From: Meishania sp964351985
Lineage (GTDB): Bacteria; Bacteroidota; Bacteroidia; Flavobacteriales; Flavobacteriaceae
Direction of reading: 5' to 3'
DNA length: 64,000 nt
NCBI GenBank assembly: GCA_964351985.1
Contig: CAYGPR010000005.1
Location: 58,174 to 122,173, forward strand
Below the pieces are notes generated by a model, which saw nothing but the letters and a program-made list of their open reading frames with translations, did not search any database and was not told where the DNA came from. Shown piece by piece: positions 9,001 through 16,346 of this stretch. The translations under genes and the position numbers were made by a program. Numbering within the stretch: position 1 is the stretch's first letter; each line of letters opens with the position of its first letter.

Positions 9001-9228
9001 AACTACATGTTCGAAGCACGCCTTTTGATAAAGTTCAAAGATTTTTTAAATAGTATCGGCAAAGGAAATTTACCGGTTACCCAAGGGGTACGGGATGTAA
9101 GCAAGGACTATTTACAGCAATGGAACACTTTGAAGAGCAGTTTGCAAAAAATCAAGGAGAATGATATTTCGCCATACAACGCGCTATTAAAAAATGCTGG
9201 TTTACCAGAGTTATATTGGCCGCAATAA
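6091..9228 (+). CDS. Large exported sortilin/BNR-repeat (VPS10-like) beta-propeller protein
   Basis: A 1045-residue exported protein with a Sec signal ending ITIGQ. Translation may start at 6091 or at a second ATG at 6103, which gives the cleaner signal MHKILFLLVSLF. Many BNR/Asp-box-like repeats are visible (KTTDGGNTWNNI, KSTDAGKTWKHV, SEDGGVTWEKI, KTTDGGKNWKEI, KSTDRGATWEVI and others), as in sortilin-type ten-bladed propellers and exo-type glycosidases. The last ~300 residues look like a separate Ig-like domain (PGTYQVRFRVGDFSKTTDFEIKVDPR) and a helical tail. Such proteins are common in Bacteroidota and are often called glycosyl hydrolases without proof. It lies between the DUF1080 lipoprotein and the Tat-type isomerase, so sugar binding or cleavage is plausible. 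Confidence 0.8.
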   Translation: MDSPMHKILFLLVSLFSITITIGQKKSSEPAINEKLYESMEYRNIGPFRGGRSTTVTGIPDDIFTYYMGATGGGVWKTTDGGNTWNNISDGYFNTTGIGDITPAPSDPNIIYVGTGESPVRGVKTSHGDGLYKSTDAGKTWKHVGLEKTRHISDVYVHPKNPDKVYVAAQGNPWGPNEERGVYLSEDGGVTWEKILYVDENSGIVDMTVDPNNPNFMMVASWEFWRKPWVVHSGGPGSRIYKTTDGGKNWKEISKGLPELKGKMGVSISPANPDIVYIAIDALGDKAGVYRSNDAGESFEQTTNDATTYARSWYYMHIIADPNDEDELWVMNSWAMKSIDGGKTFEGIRGSHVDHHDLWINPNNSDIMVNANDGGGSVTFNGGETWSTMYNQPTGQFYRLITDNGYPYRVYSGQQDNSTIAIDSRVVDDGIGEMHWDVMRAGESSTVALDPDNPRFVYSTYFASNFVEWDRDIDNTRMVMPYPTRVTGEQPKNLKYRANWNGPVIVSPHNPNVIYYGSQYMMKSTDRGATWEVISEDLTRNDKDHQGKGGEPISNEQITAESYNNLFNIEESPIKEGVIWVGSDDGLVHVTQDAGKTWANVTPKGLKESIINVVEPSPHNPATAYIAVAGYKMNDFTPYIFKTNDYGVSWEKIVNGLPGDTFARTVREDPDRKGLLYAGTETGVFVSFNDGKLWHPLQNNLPEVPITDLRVKRKDLVVATQGRALWILDDLTPLHQISEEIAKADYHLYKPNDVYTELSVAYSIDGGYGENPPEGAQIHYVLNKEVPEDTPMSIEIIDNYGEVVHSEFTERPRMGCDTLVKPQLKRKVGAHRYQWDMKVGLFDCLTELHTTNRDLTAYNTPPGTYQVRFRVGDFSKTTDFEIKVDPRIESSIENAAAAYEERDEISKSIYEGATEMAKGVRDLRKIKQQLDLIQDLTSEDNLKTKGEVLNQTIDDWIAEILQKEMRTFQSNYMFEARLLIKFKDFLNSIGKGNLPVTQGVRDVSKDYLQQWNTLKSSLQKIKENDISPYNALLKNAGLPELYWPQ

Positions 9229-9291
9229 GAAGAGAGGGCTTATGGTGAATCAAGGTAACTGTTGGTAATACTAACGACTAAAAAGAATGAA

Positions 9292-10185
9292 ATGCAAAGA
9301 AGAACCTTTATAAAGCAAACCGGAGTAGTAACGGCCGCTTCACTACTGCCGATATCTAATTTTTCAATGGTGAACAAGCCGAAATATAGAATGGGGCTTC
9401 AACTCTTTACGATACGCGACGCAATGGCGAAAGACCCGGTCGATACCTTAAAGAAAGTTAGGGCACTTGGGTATGAGGATTCTGAGATTTTCGGTTATGA
9501 CGGTGAAAAAGGTACCTATTATGGTATGAAAGCTGCTAATTATAAGAAATTAATGGATGATCTCGATTTCACTGCCACCAGCGGACATTATGATTTTTCA
9601 AGTTATTTTGAAAAACCCTTTGACGAACTCCAGAGCTATTTAGACCATTGTATCGAAGGTTCCCATAGTATCGGGGCCAAATTTATTACTTGGCCCTGGT
9701 TGGCTCCTGAATATCGAACGCTAGAAAGTTTCAAAGTACTGACCGAAAAACTTAATCTTATGGGAGAACGTGTCAATGCAGCGGGCCTTGGTTTTGCTTA
9801 TCATAACCATGATTTTGAGTTTACGGACCATGGGGGTCAGACCGGTTATGATATCATTCTGTCAGAGACAGAACCTTCATTGGTCAAATTGCAGATGGAT
9901 ATGTATTGGGTAAAACATTCCGCGAATTTGAGTCCGGCCGAATTGATAGTACAAAATCCAGGTCGCTATGTCATGTGGCATATCAAGGACATGGATAAAG
10001 TGACACGGGATTATAGTGAATTAGGAAATGGTTCCATTGATTATATAGACATGCTATCCAAAATAGATACCGATGTACTGGAGTATTATTATATCGAACA
10101 AGGTGGAAATTTCGCCCATAACTCTATACAAAGCGTCACGGATAGCGCTGCTTATTTTAAGAAAAATTTGCAAAAATATCTATAG
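9292..10185 (+). CDS. Tat-exported sugar phosphate isomerase/epimerase-like TIM-barrel protein
   Basis: A 297-residue protein. The ATG at 9292 is preferred over a TTG 30 bp upstream because it places the twin-arginine motif RRTFIKQTG at the very N-terminus. The TIM-barrel domain shows RMGLQLFTIRDAMAKDP, AYHNHDFEFT, QMDMYWVKHS and MWHIKDMDK, which closely match blocks in the exported homologue at 2880-3752. The two are probably paralogues acting on related keto-sugar intermediates outside the cytoplasm, one by Sec and one by Tat export. Its TAG stop is immediately followed by the GTG start of the transaminase gene, so the two are translationally coupled. Confidence 0.87.
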   Translation: MQRRTFIKQTGVVTAASLLPISNFSMVNKPKYRMGLQLFTIRDAMAKDPVDTLKKVRALGYEDSEIFGYDGEKGTYYGMKAANYKKLMDDLDFTATSGHYDFSSYFEKPFDELQSYLDHCIEGSHSIGAKFITWPWLAPEYRTLESFKVLTEKLNLMGERVNAAGLGFAYHNHDFEFTDHGGQTGYDIILSETEPSLVKLQMDMYWVKHSANLSPAELIVQNPGRYVMWHIKDMDKVTRDYSELGNGSIDYIDMLSKIDTDVLEYYYIEQGGNFAHNSIQSVTDSAAYFKKNLQKYL

Positions 10186-11055
10186 GTGATCCCGTATCCC
10201 GAAAAAATATACCTGAACGGTGAAATACTAAATCCTGAATCTGCAAAGATTTCAGTATTTGATCGTGGATTTTTATTCGGTGATGGCATCTATGAGGTTA
10301 TGGTACAAATCGAAGGACTGTTCTTTTACGAGAAAGCCCATATAGATAGGTTGTTCCAATGTGTTAAAAAAATAAGTATCGAATTCGATGTTGGAATCCT
10401 GTCCACGGCGATTCCTGATCTTTTAAAAGCGGCAGATCTACTTGAAAAAGATTGTCTCTTGTACATTCAAGTGACTAGGGGCGTGGCGCCAAGAACGCAT
10501 TCTTACCCTAAAAGTGTTTCTCCGACCTTGATGATGTACGCCGTACCCAAAGTGTTGCCCGATATCAACCCCATTCATGCCTCTGTAGTCACTCTTGAAG
10601 ACTTTCGTTGGTCGCGTTGTGACATCAAAATGACCTCACTGCTTGGAAATGTTATGGCGAATGAACATGCCATGGAGCAAGATTGTTTTGAAACTGTTTT
10701 TGTTCGCAACGGAATTATTACGGAAGCCTCACATTGCAATATATTTTTTGTGAAGGATAAAATAGTTTATACACATCCCGCAAATCAATATATTTTGGAC
10801 GGAGTCACGAGGCAAATCGTGTTGGAACTTTGTCGAGAATTGAATTTGGAAGTTCGGGAAGAAGGTATTTCAAAGGAAGCGATTACTGAGATGGATGAAG
10901 CTTTTCTTACCGGAACATCCACCCAAATCGCATCGATACGGCAAATTGACGGTCACGTGCTTTATGAGAACGATGAAGTAGGAGAAGTCACTAAACTTTT
11001 GCAGCGGGCCTTTCTAGAACAAAAAAGAAAACATGGAAAACTTATACTGGGATAA
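10186..11055 (+). CDS. Class IV PLP-dependent aminotransferase (D-amino-acid transaminase type)
   Basis: A 289-residue fold-type IV aminotransferase. The N-terminal block FDRGFLFGDGIYE is at residues 25-37, the Schiff-base lysine is Lys148 in CDIKMTSLLGN, the PLP-contacting Glu180 lies in ITEASHCN, and LTGTSTQI is near 245. The short length and the DRGF-type N-terminus fit D-alanine/D-amino-acid transaminase better than branched-chain transaminase, but relatives overlap. The start is GTG at 10186, directly after the stop of the upstream gene with no intervening base. Its place behind exported sugar enzymes and before a KdgF-like cupin is odd; perhaps it processes an amino sugar or a D-amino-acid from cell-wall material. 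Confidence 0.85.
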   Translation: MIPYPEKIYLNGEILNPESAKISVFDRGFLFGDGIYEVMVQIEGLFFYEKAHIDRLFQCVKKISIEFDVGILSTAIPDLLKAADLLEKDCLLYIQVTRGVAPRTHSYPKSVSPTLMMYAVPKVLPDINPIHASVVTLEDFRWSRCDIKMTSLLGNVMANEHAMEQDCFETVFVRNGIITEASHCNIFFVKDKIVYTHPANQYILDGVTRQIVLELCRELNLEVREEGISKEAITEMDEAFLTGTSTQIASIRQIDGHVLYENDEVGEVTKLLQRAFLEQKRKHGKLILG

Positions 11056-11126
11056 AGTCTTTTTCTCGCCCTCAACGAGTGGGCCATATTTTCCTGAACC
11101 GAATATTTCATTTTAATAAACATTTA

Positions 11127-11492
11127 ATGGTCAAAAAAATAAACTGGGGAGATGTACCCACTGAACAGGTCACCTCAAAAATGGAACGTAAATTAATCTA
11201 TGGCGATAAGGTTATGGTGGCCAAAATGAAATTTAAGGACGGATTTTTGGTTCCGCTTCACAGTCATGTCAACGAACAGGTTACGCAGGTGTTAACAGGT
11301 ACCATCCGATTTTGGTTCGGGGCCGATAAAGAGGAAACTTTTGATATGCATGCCGGCGATGTCGTGGTTATTCCGGCCTATGTGCCGCATGAGGCTCTGA
11401 TGATCGGTGATGTGGAGGAAATCGATACTTGGTCTCCCATTCGTGAAGATTGGCTCGACGGTAGTGACCATTATCTTCGTGCTGAAGAATAG
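11127..11492 (+). CDS. KdgF-like cupin domain protein
   Basis: A 121-residue single-domain cupin. The start at 11127 is chosen because upstream codons run back only to a GTG in an unlikely leader. The metal-binding motif HSHVNEQVTQVLTG and the second cupin motif VIPAYVPHEA are clear. The C-terminal stretch EEIDTWSPIREDWLDG strongly recalls KdgF, the enzyme that converts unsaturated uronate monomers into the open-chain keto form in pectin and alginate breakdown. The metal ligands would be the two His and Glu of motif 1 and His of motif 2. The flanking SDR could act on its product, but no polysaccharide lyase is in the window, so the uronate link is inference. Confidence 0.72.
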   Translation: MVKKINWGDVPTEQVTSKMERKLIYGDKVMVAKMKFKDGFLVPLHSHVNEQVTQVLTGTIRFWFGADKEETFDMHAGDVVVIPAYVPHEALMIGDVEEIDTWSPIREDWLDGSDHYLRAEE

Positions 11493-11557
11493 AATGGAGC
11501 AAGTTTCCGAAAACTTATAGATCAGGACGAATTTATACCTAAATGAGAGATAGAATA

Positions 11558-12316
11558 ATGCAACTAGATTTAAGCGGAAAAACAATATTGCTTACGGGAG
11601 CATCCGACGGAATTGGAAAAGGTATCGCTGATTTTTTGATGAAAAGTGGTGCAAATTTGGCCGTGCATTATAATAAAAGTAAGGAGTCGGCCGAGGCATT
11701 GGTAGCGAAGTACCCAAACGGGTCAAAAACCTTTCAAGCCGATCTTTTGGATGAAGTAAAGGTTATCCAGCTTTTTGAAGAGGTTGAAGATTATTTTCAT
11801 TCCATCGATGTATTGATACTAAATGCAGGGGTCTTCTTGCCCCATACTGTAAAACTTGATACCCAGGACTGGTTATCCGTATGGAAAAAAACGATGGACA
11901 TCAATCTCAATTCCGTCGGCCTGCTGACCAAATTAGGCATTGATCACTTTAGGAAAAAAGGGCAGGGGCGCTTTGTCTATATTGGTAGTAGGGCTGCTTT
12001 TAGAGGCGAAACGGAGGAATATTTGGCTTATGCCGCTTCAAAAGGGGGACTGACCTCTTTGGCAAGAAGTGTTGCGCGTTCCTTCGGAAAAGAAAACATA
12101 AAGTCTTTTGTTGTGGCTCCCGGATTTACACGTACCCAAATGGCTGAAAATTTTATTGCAGCGCACGGCGAAGAACGGGTACTCAACGAAATAGCTTTGA
12201 ACACATTGACGACTCCCGAAGATATTGCCCCACTTATTGGATTGTTATGCAGCGGTCTAATGGACCATGCCACCGGAGCTACCATTGACATCAACGCAGG
12301 TAGCCATATACGTTGA
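11558..12316 (+). CDS. SDR family oxidoreductase
   Basis: A ~252-residue classical SDR; an alternative ATG at 11543 adds five residues. The motif TGASDGIG is close to the N-terminus, LNAGV follows strand 4, a catalytic serine lies in IGSRAAF and the YAASK tetrad is present. The end DINAGSHIR is typical of the family. It follows the KdgF-like cupin by 50-65 bp. Reduction of a keto-sugar acid would fit a KdgF partner, but specificity cannot be read from sequence. It is only loosely similar to the SDR at 336-1112. Confidence 0.85.
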   Translation: MQLDLSGKTILLTGASDGIGKGIADFLMKSGANLAVHYNKSKESAEALVAKYPNGSKTFQADLLDEVKVIQLFEEVEDYFHSIDVLILNAGVFLPHTVKLDTQDWLSVWKKTMDINLNSVGLLTKLGIDHFRKKGQGRFVYIGSRAAFRGETEEYLAYAASKGGLTSLARSVARSFGKENIKSFVVAPGFTRTQMAENFIAAHGEERVLNEIALNTLTTPEDIAPLIGLLCSGLMDHATGATIDINAGSHIR

Positions 12317-12460
12317 CCTTTTAAATTACTTAATTGGTTAATCGTCTCAATATTAGGGAGCTTGATACAAATCCCTGAAGAATAAAATTCACTCCTTATT
12401 AACAAAATCCTCTTATCTTTATAATATATTGATTTTCAAATAGAAAATACAAGCCAAAAG

Positions 12461-14050
12461 ATGAAGACCTATCCCAGCATATTCAATGATGTCATAGGAC
12501 CAGTCATGCGTGGACCCTCTAGTTCACATTGTGCAGCTTCTTTACGTATCGGCCGAATGTGCCTTGATTTAATGGATGGCGATATCAAAGAAGTATATAT
12601 TGAGTTCGACCCAAATGGGTCTTTGGCCACAACGCATAAAGGTCAAGGTTCCGATATGGGCCTGTTCGGAGGGTTCTTAGGATGGGAAGCCGATGAGGAG
12701 CGTCTACCCGATTATTTACAAGCTGTTGATGAGGCTGGAATCAAAATCAAAATCGATATCCATCCGATTGGGGCCACACATCCCAATACCTATAAGATTA
12801 CCCTAACCAATGATAATGAAACCAGAAAAGTGACTGCAATTTCCACAGGAGGGGGCATGATCGAGATTATTGAAATCGACGGGGCGGCGGTATCGATGGC
12901 AGGAGACTTTTATCAGACCCTTATTTATATTGAGTCATCTGGTAAACTTGTTGAGTACATCGAGAAATCTGTTCCCTGTGATGAGATTGCCTTGCGTCAA
13001 GGAAGCGTTTCATTCATTGAAATAAAATCGAATCAATTCATTTCCGACAGTTTAGAGAAGGAATTACTGGAAATGGGGGAGGTCTTGTTTGTAAAAAAAA
13101 TGCATCCCGTACTTCCTATAATGGCCCGCAAAGATCTTACCGTGCCTTTTATCACCTGCAATGAAATGCTCGAATACAATAGAGGTAAAAACCTTGAATT
13201 GTGGCAATTGGCCGTTGCCTATGAAAGCATGCGAGGAAATATTTCGGAGCAAGAGGTCATTGATAAAATGCGTGATATTTTAAAGATCATGCAAAACGCA
13301 ATCAACCTGGGATTGAGGGGAACGAAGTATACGGATCGAATTCTAGGCCCTCAATCGTTAACGTTCCAAGAAAAGATGGATGGTAAAAAACTTGTAGAGG
13401 GCGATATTCTGAACCAAGTGATTTTATACACCTCCGCCATGATGGAAGTCAAAAGCTCCATGGGAGTTGTAGTTGCGGCACCTACAGCGGGATCTTGCGG
13501 TGCATTACCAGGAGCCATTATCGGTATTGGTAGAACATTGGAACTTTCAGGGGATGAAATGGTTAAAGCCTTGTTAGCTGCTGGGATTATTGGCGTATTC
13601 ATTGCCGCCCATGCGACATTCGCTGCCGAAGTAGGCGGGTGCATGGCCGAGTGCGGTTCCGGTTCGGGCATGGCTGCTGCCGGTATCGTTGGATTAAAAA
13701 AAGGTACACTTAATCAGGCGTTGGGTGCCGCTTCAATGGCATTACAGTCCAGTTTAGGGATGATCTGTGATATGATAGCCGATAGGGTCGAGGCACCCTG
13801 TTTGAACAGAAATGTTATGGCAGCCACGAATGCCATTTCGTGTGCGAATATGGCCTTGTCCGATTACAATCATTTGATTCCCTTAGATGAAGTGGTCGAG
13901 ACCATGAAGCGGGTAGGGGATGCCTTGCCCAACACCCATCGATGTACTGGTTTGGGAGGGTTGGCTATTACCAAGACCGCAAAAGAAATCGAGGCTAAGT
14001 TGGCTAAAGGTGAAATAGACAAAAACAAAACTTTTTTTAAGGTTTGCTAA
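12461..14050 (+). CDS. sdaA: L-serine ammonia-lyase, iron-sulfur dependent
   Basis: A 529-residue protein in which the beta and alpha parts of bacterial L-serine dehydratase are fused, as in the single-chain type. The N-terminal GPVMRGPSSSHCAASLRIGRM is the beta-domain substrate loop. The alpha part has APTAGSCGALPGAIIGIG, EVGGCMAECGSGSGMAAAGIV and EAPCLNRNVMAATNAISCANMAL. Its cysteines would bind the catalytic [4Fe-4S] cluster. It deaminates L-serine to pyruvate and ammonia in the cytoplasm and is oxygen sensitive. It may be its own transcription unit: TATCTTTA lies about 40 bp upstream, but no clear -33 box is seen. The TSUP permease gene follows by 62 bp. Confidence 0.93.
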   Translation: MKTYPSIFNDVIGPVMRGPSSSHCAASLRIGRMCLDLMDGDIKEVYIEFDPNGSLATTHKGQGSDMGLFGGFLGWEADEERLPDYLQAVDEAGIKIKIDIHPIGATHPNTYKITLTNDNETRKVTAISTGGGMIEIIEIDGAAVSMAGDFYQTLIYIESSGKLVEYIEKSVPCDEIALRQGSVSFIEIKSNQFISDSLEKELLEMGEVLFVKKMHPVLPIMARKDLTVPFITCNEMLEYNRGKNLELWQLAVAYESMRGNISEQEVIDKMRDILKIMQNAINLGLRGTKYTDRILGPQSLTFQEKMDGKKLVEGDILNQVILYTSAMMEVKSSMGVVVAAPTAGSCGALPGAIIGIGRTLELSGDEMVKALLAAGIIGVFIAAHATFAAEVGGCMAECGSGSGMAAAGIVGLKKGTLNQALGAASMALQSSLGMICDMIADRVEAPCLNRNVMAATNAISCANMALSDYNHLIPLDEVVETMKRVGDALPNTHRCTGLGGLAITKTAKEIEAKLAKGEIDKNKTFFKVC

Positions 14051-14112
14051 GTTGAATTGGCCTTTTAAGAAATTCATTATTTCCAAGTTTAGCCATTCTC
14101 CTTATAACAGAT

Positions 14113-14991
14113 ATGATAACAGCAATTTGGATTTCATTGGCCGGTTTAGCAATCTGGTTCGCTATTGTTTTAACCAAGGACTTTCTTGCCCATAGAAATT
14201 CACTTGAGAACAGTAGTTGGTTAAAAACTTCGATCATCGGCTTCGTGGTCAATTTCTTTGATGTATTGGGCATTGGTGCCTTCGCACCTCAAACAGCCCT
14301 ATTGAAATTCACGAAACAGACCAAAGACAAACACATTCCCGGAACGATGAATGTTGCGAATACCCTTCCGGTGTTGTTTCAGGCACTGATATTTATTACC
14401 ATTATTGAAGTTGAACCCGTTACGTTGGTATTGATGTTTATTTCTGCGGCCCTAGGTGCTGTATTAGGTGCAGGTGTGGTGGCAAGAATGTCGGAAAAAA
14501 AGATTCGATTGGTTATGGGTTTCGCCCTATTGGTTACAGCGTTTTTTATGTTAGCCACCCAAATGGAATGGATACAAGGGGGCGGAGAGGCCATCGGGCT
14601 GAAAAATGGAAAACTGGCCATTGCCGTCGTCGCCAACTTTGGATTAGGCGCTTTGATGACGGCCGGTATCGGATTATATGCTCCTTGTATGGCATTGGTT
14701 TTCGCCCTAGGCATGTCACCTAAGGTGGCCTTTCCGATTATGATGGGTTCCTGTGCTTTTTTGATGCCTCCCGCTTCAGTTCGATTCATTCGGGAAAAGG
14801 CTTATAACAGAAAAGCTGCGGTGGCCATGGCAATTCCTGGGATTGTAGCTGTGGGCATTGCAGCTTTTATTGTAAAGTCATTACCGTTGGATGTGCTTCG
14901 CTGGATCGTGATAGCAGTTATACTGTATACTTCTGGGGTGATGCTGCATACGGGTTTTACAAAGAAAGAAATCCCTGTACAAACCGAATGA
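14113..14991 (+). CDS. Sulfite exporter TauE/SafE (TSUP) family permease
   Basis: A 292-residue integral membrane protein with eight or so hydrophobic segments and the duplicated half pattern of the TSUP family (FVVNFFDVLGIGAFAP in the first half, VANFGLGALMTAGIGLYAPCMALVFALGM in the second). Members carry sulfite, sulfonates or other small organic anions across the inner membrane. The substrate here is unknown. Its location right after serine ammonia-lyase could mean transport of an organic acid or a sulfur amino-acid product, but that is only context. Confidence 0.85.
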   Translation: MITAIWISLAGLAIWFAIVLTKDFLAHRNSLENSSWLKTSIIGFVVNFFDVLGIGAFAPQTALLKFTKQTKDKHIPGTMNVANTLPVLFQALIFITIIEVEPVTLVLMFISAALGAVLGAGVVARMSEKKIRLVMGFALLVTAFFMLATQMEWIQGGGEAIGLKNGKLAIAVVANFGLGALMTAGIGLYAPCMALVFALGMSPKVAFPIMMGSCAFLMPPASVRFIREKAYNRKAAVAMAIPGIVAVGIAAFIVKSLPLDVLRWIVIAVILYTSGVMLHTGFTKKEIPVQTE

Positions 14992-15052
14992 TGTACTTTC
15001 AAATTGAAAATTTATTATTCAAAAAAAAAATTCAATCAAACAACAAGTACCT

Positions 15053-16330
15053 ATGAACCAGCGCAGAAATTTTCTAAAAACCGGCTCTTTAGCAGCTATT
15101 TCCGCCCCTTTTCTATCCTTCGACTCCAAAAATGATTGGTCGCTAAAAGTTCTTGGAAGAAGCTTTGAAGACCCTGAGGAATATTGGAGGATGGTGCGGA
15201 AGCAATTCCCCTTAAAGGAGGGTCAGACCTATTTCAATAATGGTACCATGGGCCCAACATCGGGCTATGCACTTGACCAAATGATGCATCATATGATGCA
15301 TTACAATAAAGAGGCGGCTACAGTTGACTATAAAAACGGTTCAGGGCCCGAGCTATTGACGGGGTATTTTCCGTATGAAGCGCTTCGTGGCAAGTTGGGT
15401 AAGATCATCAATTGTGATTTTAAGGAAATTTCATTAATTCAAAATGCGACTTTCGGCATGAACTATGTCGGTATGGGGTTTGATCTAAAGAAAGGGGATG
15501 AACTACTCAATACCAACCAAGAACATGGGGGAGGTTTTGGAGCTTGGCAATTACTTGCAAAAAGAAAAGGCTGTATTTACAAACAGGCCACAATGCCAGT
15601 GCCGGCCAACGATCCGCAAGAAATAGTCGATGCCATTTTTGCGGCCGTAACCAAAAAGACTAAAGTAATTGCCATACCTCACATGGTTTCGGGTTACGGA
15701 ACGGTAATGCCTGTAAAAGCGGTCTGTACCGAAGCTAGAAAACGCGGTATTTTCACGGTTTTGGATGGTGCGCAATGCGTAGGTCAGATCAAGGTGGATG
15801 TTAAGGATATTGGTTGTGATGCCTATTATTCAAGTTTACATAAATGGCTTTAGGCACCTGCGGGTAGCGGTCTTTTATATATCAATAAGAACGTCTCATC
15901 AAATATCTGGTCGACCATCGCCAGCTATCAATGGGACAATCAAGAAGACCATGGATTTCGTCTAATGCAGAACGGTACGGGCAACGCTGCCCTAATGGCC
16001 GGATATGACGCCGCAGTGGATTTCTTTAATGGAATAGGAGAAGAGAAATGGTTGGGCAGGATCAAAGAACTGGGCAGTTATCTAAGGGAAGGTCTAAAGG
16101 AATTGCCCCATGTTACCATAGAATCATCAACCAATGAAAATATGGCCGCCGGGATAACCACTTATAATGTGGCAGGTATTTCGGGGCCCGAATTGCAAAA
16201 GACCATGTGGGAGCGGGAAAAACTTCAACCGCGTTCCGTTGGCGAGAAAAACATCCGGCATTCCGTTCATATATATAATTCAAAGAGCGAAATCGACAGG
16301 GCTTTGGAGGTAATTAAACAATTAGGCTAA
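15053..16330 (+). pseudogene. Class V aminotransferase (isopenicillin-N epimerase-like) interrupted by an in-frame TAG
   Basis: The frame encodes a Tat-type N-terminus (RRNFLKTGSLAAISAPF) and a class V PLP enzyme: FNNGTMGPTS, QNATFGMNYV, NTNQEHGGG, LDGAQCVGQ and the Schiff-base motif SSLHKW with Lys264. Codon 267 (15851-15853) is TAG, exactly after HKWL. Reading continues without any shift in the same frame as APAGSGLLYINKNVSSNIW and on to the normal C-terminus at 16330, with no other lesion. Residues 1-266 alone would lack the whole second half of the large domain and the small domain, so no stable enzyme is expected. A single point change from a sense codon, or a base-call error, explains it best. 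Confidence 0.85.
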
Positions 16331-16346
16331 GTAATCGCCGATGATT

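Noticed and set aside
15851..15853. Amber codon read as pyrrolysine or another recoded residue
   Set aside because: No pyrrolysine machinery is known for this group or seen here. Other genes in the window use TAG as an ordinary stop, and the position is not catalytic. A nonsense change or base-call error is simpler.
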